Of a stretch of 64,000 bases of DNA, positions 44,962 through 54,086 are shown one piece after another (the stretch's first letter is position 1; the number at the start of each line of letters is the position of its first letter). The position numbers were made by a program, and so were the translations under genes. The notes under the pieces are model-generated. The model was not told where the DNA came from, did no database searches, and saw nothing but the letters and a program-made list of their open reading frames with translations. Source of the stretch: Fibrella rubiginis (GTDB taxonomy: Bacteria; Bacteroidota; Bacteroidia; Cytophagales; Spirosomataceae); NCBI RefSeq assembly GCF_017353185.1, contig NZ_JAFMYV010000004.1, positions 186,001-250,000 on the forward strand, given 5' to 3'.

Positions 44962-45714
44962 ATGAACACCCCCTCCTACCGCGTTCCGGCCCTTTTTTCT
45001 CGAATTCCAGGACTGATTGCCGCCGAGAGTACCCGTCATGGTGGCGTGAGCCAGGGGCCGTATGCAGCGCTGAATCTGGGCGTTAATACCGACGATGACC
45101 CTGTCCACGTAGCCGAAAACCGACGCCGGTTTCTGGCTAATTTCGGTATGACCGAAGCCCATCTGGCCTCGTCGTATCAGGTGCACGGCACGGCTATCCG
45201 GGTGGCTACGCAGGGGGAACGCACCCACGGTTTCGACGCGCTCATGACCAACAAACCCGGTCTGCTGGTAGGCGTAACCGTTGCCGATTGCACTCCTATT
45301 TTGGTCTACGACCCCAAAAATAAGGCCGTAGCGGCTATCCACGCGGGTTGGCGCGGCACGGTGGGCAACATCGTGACCCACACCCTCAACCTGATGCAAG
45401 CTGAATTTGGCACCCAACCCGGCGACTGCCTCGCCTACGTAGGCACCTGCATCGACGACTGCCATTTTGAAGTCAGCGCCGACGTGGCCGCGCAGTTTTC
45501 GCTTGACCACCAACGGCCCGGCCCAACAGCGGGAAAAGCCTTCGTTGATCTGAAACAGGCCAACGCCGATCAGCTTCGCGCAGCAGGCATACCCGACGCA
45601 CAAATCGAGGTGTCGCCGTATTCAACCACAGTCGACAATGCCGATTATTTCTCGCACCGAATGGAAAAAGGCATCACAGGCCGGATGCTGGCTGTGGTTG
45701 GGGTAGATGAGTAG
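44962..45714 (+). CDS. pgeF: Peptidoglycan editing factor PgeF (YfiH/LACC1 laccase-domain)
   Basis: A 250-residue protein. I choose the ATG at 44962 over 44944 because the -7 box TACCTTTG ends at 44957, which puts transcription start at or near 44962. Motifs: STRHGGVSQGPYAALNLG, HGTAIRV, VADCTPILVYD, AAIHAGWRGTVGNIV and CIDDCHFEV, with the conserved Cys and His ligands. The family corrects misincorporated residues in peptidoglycan precursors and includes purine-nucleoside-active LACC1. Confidence 0.92.
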   Translation: MNTPSYRVPALFSRIPGLIAAESTRHGGVSQGPYAALNLGVNTDDDPVHVAENRRRFLANFGMTEAHLASSYQVHGTAIRVATQGERTHGFDALMTNKPGLLVGVTVADCTPILVYDPKNKAVAAIHAGWRGTVGNIVTHTLNLMQAEFGTQPGDCLAYVGTCIDDCHFEVSADVAAQFSLDHQRPGPTAGKAFVDLKQANADQLRAAGIPDAQIEVSPYSTTVDNADYFSHRMEKGITGRMLAVVGVDE

Positions 45715-45768
45715 GCAGTGGGCAGTAGCAGTGGACAGTACTGACGCTGGTGTAGCTTCGCGCTGACG

Positions 45769-45886
45769 GTTGCTGACGCATAACCCTTCGACAGGCTCAG
45801 GGTGACAGCCCATCTAAAGCAGTTCAGTGAACTTGATTCAACGTTGTTGTCACCCTGAGCCTGTCGAAGGGCTAGGCGTCAGCAAC
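45769..45886. repeat. Inverted repeat R11 with the CCCTTCGACAGGCTCAGG word
   Basis: Arms of 38 nt (45769-45806 and 45849-45886) have two mismatches and a 42-nt loop. Outside the left arm, 45730-45770 reads GACGCTGGTGTAGCTTCGCGCTGACG, repeat-like text shared in part with R14. It sits in the 297-bp gap between pgeF and the 46011 gene, which otherwise shows no gene. Confidence 0.9.
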
Positions 45887-46010
45887 CTAGAGCGCATAGC
45901 CGCCAACCATCAACTCGCCCCTCCCACCTTTTCTCCTGTTTATTTCGTTACTTAGTGTAGCAGTAGCTCAATCGAGTTTAGTGGTTATATAGACACACCT
46001 GTCCTAGTTT

Positions 46011-47015
46011 ATGTACACTCCCAATTTTGGCGGCGAAGCCCGGACTATTGTTTCCAGCACGGTCAATCAGGCGAAGGGACGGTTCTTTACACGACCCGGC
46101 GTACGGTCGACGATACTGTACATGCTGGCCGTCGTCCTCGTGTTTGGCCTGGTTGGCTTTATGGCCCACGCCGTTGTCATCAACGAGTTTCTGCCCGCCA
46201 CCGTCGATGTAGGCCTGTGGGTGTACCTGATCACGCTGACGCTGATTTTGTTGCTGGGCATGATCCATGCCAGCGTACAGTCGTCGGTGTTTAAATGGAT
46301 TAAGCCCAACGATTATTTCATGGGCACGATCATGACCCTCTGCGTAGGCCTGGTGGGAAGTTTGACCCTCTTTTTCCTGACCTACACCACTAAATGGTTC
46401 GACTCGCTCAATGCGCAGGAGTTTCGCGGAAACGTGCGGCCGCTCACCAGCGCCATGATGGCCTTTCCACTACCGTTTTTCATTGCCTGGGCCTACGAAA
46501 TGTATGAACGCATTCCGCCCAAGATTTACAAAATCTGGAAATACAATCCCCTCATTCGTCTGCCCAACCTCACCGAACGCGACCGCAACAACACCAAGGT
46601 GGTCACTTTTGTGCTCGACGTGAACAACAACGAACCCAACCCCTACGACATGCGCTCGAAGATTCCCGACGTGATGCTGGTGGGCGACGGGTTCAAGCTC
46701 ACTATCGACGAAGACAACCGCAAGAATCCCAACCGGATGATTCAGATTGCCAATCCGCGCGGCGAATTTTTCGAGTGGTACTTCTACATCCGCCGGGCCT
46801 GGTACAAGCCATACCGGTTTGTGGATCCCTACAAAACCGTAGAAGAAAACGCCCTGCGCGACGGCGACCGGATTATTTCGCGGCGGCGCAACCCTACTCC
46901 CGTTCCGGGCCGTATGCCAGGCAGTGGCTTGTCGGGTGCGGGGGGAAGTGGTGGCTTCGGCGGAAATCAGCCGTTTGGCGGGAGTCAGGCATTTGGCGGC
47001 GGTACAGGCCGGTGA
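46011..47015 (+). CDS. Membrane protein, possibly TssN-like (Bacteroidota type VI secretion)
   Basis: A 334-residue protein with about four to five membrane helices in the first half ([71 protein letters not shown]). A soluble C-terminal part has [20 protein letters not shown] and [18 protein letters not shown], and the tail of about 50 residues is rich in Gly, Pro and Ser. The helix count and C-terminal cytoplasmic domain recall TssN of Bacteroidota T6SS. No other T6SS gene is in the window, so this is tentative; otherwise it is an unknown membrane protein. Confidence 0.5.
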   Translation: MYTPNFGGEARTIVSSTVNQAKGRFFTRPGVRSTILYMLAVVLVFGLVGFMAHAVVINEFLPATVDVGLWVYLITLTLILLLGMIHASVQSSVFKWIKPNDYFMGTIMTLCVGLVGSLTLFFLTYTTKWFDSLNAQEFRGNVRPLTSAMMAFPLPFFIAWAYEMYERIPPKIYKIWKYNPLIRLPNLTERDRNNTKVVTFVLDVNNNEPNPYDMRSKIPDVMLVGDGFKLTIDEDNRKNPNRMIQIANPRGEFFEWYFYIRRAWYKPYRFVDPYKTVEENALRDGDRIISRRRNPTPVPGRMPGSGLSGAGGSGGFGGNQPFGGSQAFGGGTGR

Positions 47016-47086
47016 ACCAGACGGGCCTGCAGGCTTGGTTTGCGGGCCAAAACAGTGTTATTTGCTCAACAAAATCGACTAATTAC

Positions 47087-47788
47087 ATGAATCGTGCTGA
47101 ATTTTTGAAACTGGCTTTTGGAGCCGGTTTGGGTGTTACGGCTGCCGGTGCAGGCTTCGCCCGTGGCCTCGGCCAACAACCCGCCGGTCCGTTTACGCTG
47201 GCACCCCTCCCCTATGATACTGGTGCACTGGAACCCCACATCGATAAGATGACGATGGAAATTCACCACGGGAAGCACCACAAGGCTTATGTTGATAACC
47301 TCAACAAAGCGGTGGCAGGTACCGACATGGCCAAAATGAACATCGACGATCTGGTGAAAAGTGTCAACGCCAGCACCCCCGCCGCCGTGCGCAACAATGC
47401 CGGTGGCCACTGGAACCACACCTTCTTCTGGAACATCATGTCGCCAAAAGGGGGCGGGCAGCCCAAGGGTGCCGTAGCGGCCGCGATCAACAAGAAATAC
47501 GGGTCGTTTGATAAGTTTAAAGAGGAATGGTCCAAAGCCGCCACCGCTCGTTTTGGGTCGGGCTGGGTATGGCTCATCAAATCGGGCAACGACGTGGAGA
47601 TCACCTCGACGCCTAACCAGGACAATCCGCTGATGGCACTGGCCGAGAAAAAGGGTACGCCCATACTGGGCCTCGACGTGTGGGAACATGCCTACTACCT
47701 CAAGTACCAGAACAAGCGTCCCGACTATGTTGCCGCTGCCTGGAACGTATATGACTGGGATAAAGTAGAGAAACATTTCGGCGCGTAG
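47087..47788 (+). CDS. Exported Fe/Mn superoxide dismutase
   Basis: A 233-residue enzyme converting superoxide to peroxide and oxygen. The mature domain has metal ligands in [28 protein letters not shown] and [12 protein letters not shown] (Asp and His). Before it lies a signal-like segment of about 25 residues ([18 protein letters not shown]), Tat-like in shape but with only one arginine in place of RR. The start at 47087 is chosen as the first Met before that signal; the long upstream frame is a shadow of the 46011 gene. Iron or manganese preference is not decidable by eye. Confidence 0.93.
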   Translation: MNRAEFLKLAFGAGLGVTAAGAGFARGLGQQPAGPFTLAPLPYDTGALEPHIDKMTMEIHHGKHHKAYVDNLNKAVAGTDMAKMNIDDLVKSVNASTPAAVRNNAGGHWNHTFFWNIMSPKGGGQPKGAVAAAINKKYGSFDKFKEEWSKAATARFGSGWVWLIKSGNDVEITSTPNQDNPLMALAEKKGTPILGLDVWEHAYYLKYQNKRPDYVAAAWNVYDWDKVEKHFGA

Positions 47789-47812
47789 ATGACCGCTTTA
47801 GGTTTCATGAGC

Positions 47813-47959
47813 GTGTAAGTGAAGGGGGCTTCGCGCATCGGGCCCTTCGACAGGCTCAGGGTGACAACAACCTTGAATCAATTCAAGAAGATTGTTCTAG
47901 TGGCCTGTCACCCTGAGCTTGTCGAAGGGCCCGATGCGCGAAGCCCCCTCCACTTACAC
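47813..47959. repeat. Inverted repeat R12 reaching into the gpmA 3' end
   Basis: Arms of 53 nt (47813-47865 and 47907-47959) have two mismatches and a 41-nt loop. The core word is CCCTTCGACAGGCTCAGG plus GGGGGCTTCGCGCATCGG. The right arm overlaps the last codon and stop of gpmA (GTG TAA on the minus strand), and the left arm carries a copy of those bases beyond the superoxide dismutase stop. Confidence 0.92.
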
Positions 47960-48592
47960 GCCAATGACCTTGTCTTTTTCGCTCACCGACAAATACGTAG
48001 CTTTCTCCAGCTTCATATCGTTGTCGAACAGGTAGAGCCGGGGCACGCCCGTAGCGAGTTCTGTCTTCGCAATGTCTTCGGGACTGATTTTTTCCAGGTA
48101 CATCATCAGCGACCGCAGGCTGTTGCCGTGGGCCACAATGAGCACGTTTTGGCCCGCTGCTAACGTTGGTTCAATGTTAGCCTGATAATACGGCACGACC
48201 CGTTCATACGTATGTTCCAGGCTCTCGCCGTGGGGGGGCACCACGTCGTAGCTCCGTCGCCATTCATCTACCTGCTTCACGCCGTATTGTTTGGCTACAT
48301 CGTCTTTATTAAGACCCTGTAGATCACCATAGTTGCGCTCATTCAAAGCCGCAGACCGCGTTACGGGCAGGTTGGTTTGGCCAGTTTGCTGCATAATAAT
48401 ATCCAGCGTTCGGATGGCCCGTTTCAGCACCGACGTAAAGGCACAATCAACCGGATAGGGGGTCAACAATTGCCCTGCCTGCCGGGCCTCCGCTTCGCCC
48501 TGCGGCGACAAATCAACGTCTACTTCGCCGGTGAACCGATTCTCCAGGTTCCAGACAGACTGTCCATGTCTCACAATTGCCAGGTAAGCCAT
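47954..48592 (-). CDS. gpmA: 2,3-bisphosphoglycerate-dependent phosphoglycerate mutase
   Basis: A 212-residue glycolytic enzyme that interconverts 3- and 2-phosphoglycerate. The phosphohistidine motif is IVRHGQSVWNLENRFTG. Other residues are TSVLKRAIRT, the RNYGDLQGL glutamate/tyrosine segment and the second histidine in LIVAHGNSLRSL. It is slightly shorter than E. coli GpmA in the middle but complete. Its stop codon lies inside inverted repeat R12. Confidence 0.95.
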   Translation of the reverse strand: MAYLAIVRHGQSVWNLENRFTGEVDVDLSPQGEAEARQAGQLLTPYPVDCAFTSVLKRAIRTLDIIMQQTGQTNLPVTRSAALNERNYGDLQGLNKDDVAKQYGVKQVDEWRRSYDVVPPHGESLEHTYERVVPYYQANIEPTLAAGQNVLIVAHGNSLRSLMMYLEKISPEDIAKTELATGVPRLYLFDNDMKLEKATYLSVSEKDKVIGV

Positions 48593-48863
48593 ACTTCGTT
48601 CTTTTGTTACGGGGTAGCCATGTACAGGGTAAACGATACGGCGGGTGTGGACTGTTTAGCTTGACGGAATTGAGCAAAAGTTTGGCGGTTTCCCGAAGGT
48701 CTGAATATGCTGTACACGCAGATTTAGCTATCGAAAACGCCACTACTTAACTGCACAAATTGCACAATGATTATGCACCCACTTCCGCAATAGCTTGATA
48801 ATAACGTCTTTTTAAGTCGAAGACTTATCACCAAACCCCTGCGCCGTTTCCCGCGTGGGGGTT
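48593..48863. other. Non-coding gap between gpmA and glgE
   Basis: About 300 bp divergent intergenic region with no gene seen. It holds a small palindrome TAAGTC-gaa-GACTTA (48813-48827). Near 48832-48864 an AAACCCCTGCG...CGCGTGGGGGTTT hairpin-like stretch ends at the glgE -7 box. Both could be operators for glgE. Confidence 0.5.
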
Positions 48864-48871
48864 TATTTTTG
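48864..48871 (+). promoter_or_regulatory. Candidate -7 box of glgE (TATTTTTG)
   Basis: TATTTTTG matches TAnnTTTG, 24 nt before the chosen ATG at 48895. It excludes the upstream ATG at 48880 only weakly. Confidence 0.5.
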
Positions 48872-48894
48872 CTCCGCATTTGCCCTGCGCATCT

Positions 48895-51000
48895 ATGAAG
48901 AAACAAGCTTCGGCCAAAAAAGCCACTCCTACCGCCGACCTTTCGTTAGCCACTCTTCCCGGTCAGCAACGTGTTCGTATTGAGCGCGTATCACCCGAAA
49001 TTGATGCCGGTTTCGACCGGCCCGGCCGCTACCCCATCAAAGCTATCCTCGGCGATACCATTGCCGTTGAGGCCGACATCATCACCGACGGACATGATTA
49101 CCTCGCCGCGCGGCTGCTCTACAAACATGCCGACGAGAAAGCCTGGCAGGAATCGCCGATGACGCTGCTGGTAAACGACCGGTGGGCGGGTTCATTTCCG
49201 GTTACAGCATTGGGGCGGTACCACTACGCCATCGAAGCATGGGTTGATCATATTGCGTCGTGGCAACACGAGATTCACCTGAAAGTAGCAGACGGACAGC
49301 GGATTAGCAGTGAATTAAAAGCCGGTGCCGTACTAGTCGATGGCATGGCGCACCGGGCGGCGGGCCTCCCCAATACCGACGCTACAACAGCCGCTCATGA
49401 TGCCGCCGAACTCATTCGGGCTGCCGCGCTCTTCCGCGCAGGAGCCGACCATGTCGACCCGTCGAACCACGACGATGCCCAGGCGGGTGACCCCTACGCT
49501 GAAGCCGTGGCCCTGGCCGAAAGCGATCAGTTTCTGCGTTGGGCGCAGCTATATCCCGAACGGCAACACCCGGCCCGGTATCCGTTTGAACTGGGTGTGG
49601 AAGTAGACCGGGCGGCGGCGGGTTTCAGTACCTGGTACTGCCTGTTTCCCCGGTCGGCGGCACGGGAGGCCGGTGCTCATGGCACGTTTGGGGACGTAGA
49701 AAAACTCCTGCCGCGCATTGCCGGTATGGGCTTCGACGTGCTTTATCTGCCACCTATTCACCCCATCGGCATGGCTCACCGCAAGGGTAAAAACAACTCG
49801 GTCATCTGCCAGCCCGGCGAACCCGGCGTACCCTACGGCATCGGCTCGGCGGAAGGTGGTCACGATGCCATCCACCCCGAACTGGGCACCGTCGATGATT
49901 TCAAACACCTCATTGCCGAGGCCAAAACCTACGGTATGGAGGTGGCTATGGACCTGGCCATCCAGTGTTCACCCGACCACCCGTGGGCTAAAGAGCACCC
50001 CGACTGGTTCAAAAAACGGCCCGACGGTACCATTCAGTACGCCGAGAATCCACCCAAGAAGTACCAGGATATTTATCCCGTCTATTTTGAGACGGACGAC
50101 TGGCAAAACCTGTGGCTCGAACTCAAGCGCGTGCTGCTGGTCTGGGCCGACTGGGGTGTAAAAATCGTGCGGGTCGACAATCCGCATACAAAGCCGTTCG
50201 GGTTTTGGGAGTGGGTAATTGCGGAGGTAAAAAAGCACCACCCCGACATGATTTTCCTGTCGGAGGCGTTCACGAAGCCGAAGGTAATGCAGCAACTGGC
50301 TAAGGTGGGCTTTGCCCATTCGTATACCTACTACACCTGGCGCAACACCAAAGCCGAATTACAGCAGTACATGACCGAGCTGACGGCGGGCGACATGAAG
50401 CACTATTTCCGCCCCAACTTCTGGCCTACTACCCACGACATCAACCCCGGTATTCTGCAATCGGGCCACGAGCCGCAGTTTCTGATCCGCTATTTCCTGG
50501 CTGCCACCCTCTCCAGCAACTACGGCATCTATGGGCCGTCGTTCGAGCTGATGGAACATGTACCGGTGCCGAATAAGGAGGAATTTCTGAACTCGGAAAA
50601 ATACGAAATTCGGTATTGGGACTGGGAACGAACCAACAAGCTGACGTACCTGATCAGCCTGACCAACCGCATCCGGCGGGAAAACGCAGCCCTGCAACAA
50701 ACCAACAATATCACGTTCTGCACCGTCAACGACGACAATCTGCTGGCGTACTTGAAAGTAGCCGGCGAATCCACGCCGGGCAACAACCGGTTATTGATCG
50801 TAGTCAATATGGACGCCTACAACCGCCGTGCTGGGCTGGTGCAGGTGCCCATCTGGCAACTCGGCATTGGCTCAGACCAGCCCTACACGGTGCATGACCT
50901 ACTCACCGGCAATCACTACACCTGGCGCGGCGAGTGGAATTTTGTGGAGCTGGACCCCTACATCATGCCGATGCATTTGTTCCAGATTGAAGCAATGTAG
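48895..51000 (+). CDS. glgE: Alpha-1,4-glucan:maltose-1-phosphate maltosyltransferase GlgE
   Basis: A 701-residue GH13_3 enzyme that extends alpha-glucan with maltose from maltose-1-phosphate. An N-terminal beta-domain (GRYPIKAILGDTIAVEADI) precedes the GH13 barrel: YLPPIHPIGMAHRKGKNN, MDLAIQCSPDHPW, the nucleophile in KIVRVDNPHTKPFGFW, the acid/base in IFLSEAFTKPKVM, and a C-terminal beta-domain (LDPYIMPMHLFQIE). The ATG at 48895 follows the promoter box; an extension of five residues is possible. No treS, pep2 or glgB lies adjacent. Confidence 0.95.
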   Translation: MKKQASAKKATPTADLSLATLPGQQRVRIERVSPEIDAGFDRPGRYPIKAILGDTIAVEADIITDGHDYLAARLLYKHADEKAWQESPMTLLVNDRWAGSFPVTALGRYHYAIEAWVDHIASWQHEIHLKVADGQRISSELKAGAVLVDGMAHRAAGLPNTDATTAAHDAAELIRAAALFRAGADHVDPSNHDDAQAGDPYAEAVALAESDQFLRWAQLYPERQHPARYPFELGVEVDRAAAGFSTWYCLFPRSAAREAGAHGTFGDVEKLLPRIAGMGFDVLYLPPIHPIGMAHRKGKNNSVICQPGEPGVPYGIGSAEGGHDAIHPELGTVDDFKHLIAEAKTYGMEVAMDLAIQCSPDHPWAKEHPDWFKKRPDGTIQYAENPPKKYQDIYPVYFETDDWQNLWLELKRVLLVWADWGVKIVRVDNPHTKPFGFWEWVIAEVKKHHPDMIFLSEAFTKPKVMQQLAKVGFAHSYTYYTWRNTKAELQQYMTELTAGDMKHYFRPNFWPTTHDINPGILQSGHEPQFLIRYFLAATLSSNYGIYGPSFELMEHVPVPNKEEFLNSEKYEIRYWDWERTNKLTYLISLTNRIRRENAALQQTNNITFCTVNDDNLLAYLKVAGESTPGNNRLLIVVNMDAYNRRAGLVQVPIWQLGIGSDQPYTVHDLLTGNHYTWRGEWNFVELDPYIMPMHLFQIEAM

Positions 51001-51051
51001 AGGGGGAACGGATGCCGTCGGTGCAGCTTCATGCTCGCCGATGGTGTCTAT

Positions 51052-52137
51052 TCATGCCCCCCACGCTGACCGCAAAAAGCGCAGGGCATTCTGGTGGAAA
51101 ATGTTGGTAATAGCTTCCTTTGAATAACCCCGTTTAGTGAGCAGTCCGGCTATGTTCTGCACATCGGCGATGGTGTCGAGATCAGCGGGAGATTGTTCAA
51201 GGCCGTAGGTGCCGTCGAGGTCGGAGCCGATGGCGCAGTGGCGCGACGAACCCGTAAGCTGGCAAATATGGTCGTAGTGATCAACCAGCGTATCGAGGGT
51301 AACGCCGAGGGTTTGAGCTTCAAACAAGGCGCGTTGGGTCAGGCCGGGTTTCATCATCCAAACATCGAGACAGCCGCCAATAATGGCCCCACGTTCGGCG
51401 AGGCGCAGAATCTGGTGGTCGGTTAGTTGGCGTTGGTGGGGCACCAGTGCCCGGCAGTTATGGTGACTGGCCCAGATCGCACCTTTATACAGATCGAGCG
51501 CTTCGTCGAACCCTTCGTCGGTGAGGTGCGTGACGTCCAGAATCATGTTAAGCCGGTCCATTTCGCGGAGTAAATCACGCCCCAACGGCGTTAGTGGGCC
51601 AGAAAGTCCGGTACCGGGGGCGTAGCGGCCGGTGCTGTAGTGCGCCGGACCAATGGCGCGCAACCCATAGGCATACGCCCTTTCTACATACGACATATCG
51701 ATCAGCGAATCGGCCCCTTCCAGGCTGAGGATATAGCCGACGGGCTTTTCGTTATTGTCGATAGCTTCATTCTGCCATAACGCAACATGCTCATTCAGAG
51801 ACACTAACGAGTCAATCCGACGCATTTGACCGTCGGCTTCCATCGTTTCATACCAGGCCCGTTGTGCCTGCGTCATAGCCCACGCCTGTTGCGGCGAATT
51901 CCAGCCCGCGCCGGGCAAACTGCTGTCGGTCTGATTAAACCGCGCAATCTGCGTGGCTACCACAAGGCCAATGTTACCCCGCCGCAGATCGGGCAGCGAC
52001 ACCACACCCCGCCCCCGGTCGGGCTTGTCGGTCATGCCGTTTTCCGATTGCCGAATGGCCGTTACGGGTTGCCGGTAATCGCGGTTCCATTCAATGGCGT
52101 TGAGCGCCATGTCGAGGTGTAGGTCGATGGTAAACAT
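51052..52137 (-). CDS. Membrane dipeptidase, peptidase family M19
   Basis: A 361-residue zinc dipeptidase. Metal-binding features: IDLHLDMA, the bridging glutamate in LSLEGADSL, DVTHLTDEGF, SHHNCRALVPHQRQLTD and SDLDGTYGLE. The ATG at 52137 gives the expected N-terminus, and the frame before it is non-native. No signal peptide is present, so it is probably cytoplasmic. It follows the D-threonine-aldolase-like gene after 29 bp and may be co-transcribed, perhaps for breakdown of peptides or D-amino-acid derivatives. Confidence 0.9.
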   Translation of the reverse strand: MFTIDLHLDMALNAIEWNRDYRQPVTAIRQSENGMTDKPDRGRGVVSLPDLRRGNIGLVVATQIARFNQTDSSLPGAGWNSPQQAWAMTQAQRAWYETMEADGQMRRIDSLVSLNEHVALWQNEAIDNNEKPVGYILSLEGADSLIDMSYVERAYAYGLRAIGPAHYSTGRYAPGTGLSGPLTPLGRDLLREMDRLNMILDVTHLTDEGFDEALDLYKGAIWASHHNCRALVPHQRQLTDHQILRLAERGAIIGGCLDVWMMKPGLTQRALFEAQTLGVTLDTLVDHYDHICQLTGSSRHCAIGSDLDGTYGLEQSPADLDTIADVQNIAGLLTKRGYSKEAITNIFHQNALRFLRSAWGA

Positions 52138-52166
52138 GTATTCTTGAGTGGTGAGTGATGAGTAAT

Positions 52167-53267
52167 TCACCTGTTACGTGCCGTGACGGGCCATGCGTTT
52201 GATACGTGTCCGTTTTCAACCGTAAGCGCTTTTTCATAAAGGGCCACCGTAGGACAGATGTGGATGGGTATGGCGTACCAAACCTCGCCGGGATCATGGC
52301 GACGGGTATCGGGAACGCGGACAATCAGGTGTTCTTCATTTTGACTAATTACTTCGGCAGCAGACTGTTGCGGAAAAATCACGCGCGGCAACGGTGATTC
52401 CGACGCCACCGCTTTATAACCCAGATCAAGCGTGAGCGTATGGTCATCAACAACCGATACGACCCGCGTCAGCAGGGCGGCGGCAATCTGCAAGGGTAGT
52501 TCGGGTATTGTCTGGGCATAGCCCGCATCCCAGAAAACAAAGGTACCGGGGCTGGTTTGAAGTCGTTCGGTATCGCGTTTGGCGTGAGTGGCAAACGTGG
52601 GCGAACCGCCAATAACCAGGTTTAGTGCCACCCCAGATTCATGCTCAATTTCCTGCCGAACCCCCTCGGCCAATGCGTAGGCGGCGGCAGCCTCCTGCGT
52701 CCGCTCAAGTATGTCCGTAGCATGAATATGACCGTCGTAGGCATGCAAACCGACACAATTAACAGACGTTAGGCCAGTTAGTTGACCAAACAGAGCTACT
52801 GCTTTTTCGGGTAATATGCCCGTGCGGTTCATGCCCACGTTGAGGTCGATATACACGTCAAGCGACTTCCCGACAAACACGGCTTCTACATGCCGAACCG
52901 CCTCGATGCTGTCTACCAGACATGAAAAACGGGTAGCGGGATACTGATCAGTTAGCGCCCGCAACCGGGTTGCTTTAGGTCCAACCACGGGGTAGGCCAG
53001 CAGCACGTCGGGCGCACCGGCCTGCGCCAGCATCTCCGCCTCGGCAATGGTGGCGCACTTGAACTGATGGATACCTGCCGCCAGCAACAGTTCTGTCACG
53101 GTACGCATCTTGTGCGTTTTCACGTGCGGCCTCAGTTTGTCGGCACCACCCACCAGTTCAATGGCTACCTGAATATTGGCCTTTACGCGCTCCGGATACA
53201 CCAGCAGCGCCGGCGAGTCGATTTCAGTAGGGTTGGTGATGGTGAACCAGTTATCAGTGTTGAGCAT
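52167..53267 (-). CDS. D-threonine aldolase / D-serine dehydratase-like PLP enzyme
   Basis: A 366-residue fold-type III PLP enzyme. The PLP lysine is in RPHVKTHKM. The barrel continues with KCATIAEAEMLAQAG, DLNVGMNRTGI, LHAYDGHIHA and GGSPTFATH, and the metal-binding motif in the C-terminal domain is IHICPTVALY, with His and Cys as in D-serine dehydratase and D-threonine aldolase. Substrate is not decidable. It is the first of two minus-strand genes with the M19 dipeptidase, preceded by the nested repeat R13. Confidence 0.88.
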   Translation of the reverse strand: MLNTDNWFTITNPTEIDSPALLVYPERVKANIQVAIELVGGADKLRPHVKTHKMRTVTELLLAAGIHQFKCATIAEAEMLAQAGAPDVLLAYPVVGPKATRLRALTDQYPATRFSCLVDSIEAVRHVEAVFVGKSLDVYIDLNVGMNRTGILPEKAVALFGQLTGLTSVNCVGLHAYDGHIHATDILERTQEAAAAYALAEGVRQEIEHESGVALNLVIGGSPTFATHAKRDTERLQTSPGTFVFWDAGYAQTIPELPLQIAAALLTRVVSVVDDHTLTLDLGYKAVASESPLPRVIFPQQSAAEVISQNEEHLIVRVPDTRRHDPGEVWYAIPIHICPTVALYEKALTVENGHVSNAWPVTARNR

Positions 53268-53278
53268 GGGATAGGGTA

Positions 53279-53340
53279 TGTCTAACGGAGCGTTGCTCCG
53301 TTTTTTACGCTGTACAAACGGAGCGTTGCTCCGTTAGACA
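53279..53340. repeat. Nested palindromic repeat R13
   Basis: Two copies of the palindrome ACGGAGC-gtt-GCTCCGT lie at about 53285-53301 and 53318-53334 in the same orientation. Flanks TGTCTA/TAGACA make the whole 53279-53303 / 53316-53340 an inverted repeat with only the three central bases mismatched. Such DNA can form two small hairpins or one large one. Confidence 0.9.
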
Positions 53341-53343
53341 TGG

Positions 53344-54078
53344 CTAATACGTTGCCCGGCCGCCGCTGAGGTCGTAGCAGAAACCGGTGGTGAAACTGTT
53401 TTGACTAGACACGATAAACGCCACTAAATCAGCGACTTCCGTGAGCGTACCACATCGACGCATCGGAATTTTGTCGGTCATGTAGCGCACCTGTGCCTCG
53501 GGGAGGGCTTCTACGAGCGGGGTCATGATCACGGCGGGGGCGATGGCGTTGACGGTAATGCCCGTTTCGGCGTATTCCTTGCCCTGCGCTTTGGTCATGC
53601 CAATAACGGCCGCTTTTGAGGCCGAATACCCCAACATGCCGGGGTTACCCTCTTTGCCCGCAATACTGGCAACGTGCAAAATGCGGCCATAATCCTGGGC
53701 CAGCATTGTGGGCAGCACGGCTTTGGTGAGGTAGAGTGCACCCCAGAAATTCAGGTCAAATACAGCCCGCACATTGTCCAGCGGCATCAGGTGCGTGGGC
53801 GTCTGCGTCAGGCCCGTAATGCCCGCCGCATTGACTAGTATGTCTATTCTTCCGAACCGGGCAATAACGTCCGCAACAGCCTGTTGCACAGCTGCTTCCT
53901 GGGTCAAATCTACGGGAAACGCCACAGCCCGTTCGCCTAGTTGCGTAGCCTCAGTAGTGACAGCGTCGGCGTTTAGGTCGAGCAGGGCCACGCCAGCCCC
54001 GTCAGCCGCGAGTTTGTGGGCAATGGCCCGGCCAATACCCGATGCCGCCCCGGTCACAATGGCGATTTGGTTCTGCAT
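53344..54078 (-). CDS. Short-chain dehydrogenase/reductase (SDR)
   Basis: A 244-residue classical SDR. The NAD(P) motif is VTGAASGIGRAIAHKL, followed by NAAG and the active-site YSASKAAVIGM with serine upstream (VASIAGKEG). The start is the ATG at 54078 (MQNQIAIVTG). The frame continues 41 codons upstream through repeat R14, where it would read EREATKREATSEREAT, an artefact of the repeat. The substrate is unknown; relatives reduce sugars, 3-oxoacyl groups or steroids. Confidence 0.9.
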   Translation of the reverse strand: MQNQIAIVTGAASGIGRAIAHKLAADGAGVALLDLNADAVTTEATQLGERAVAFPVDLTQEAAVQQAVADVIARFGRIDILVNAAGITGLTQTPTHLMPLDNVRAVFDLNFWGALYLTKAVLPTMLAQDYGRILHVASIAGKEGNPGMLGYSASKAAVIGMTKAQGKEYAETGITVNAIAPAVIMTPLVEALPEAQVRYMTDKIPMRRCGTLTEVADLVAFIVSSQNSFTTGFCYDLSGGRATY

Positions 54079-54086
54079 AAAGTTGT

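Noticed and set aside
45622-45813. Short minus-strand frame containing HPEPVEG
   Set aside because: This peptide is the translated CCCTTCGACA repeat and is a well-known false gene pattern.
46775-47086. Extension of the SOD frame across the 46011 gene
   Set aside because: It overlaps a well-supported gene in another frame, and the SOD signal peptide starts at 47087.
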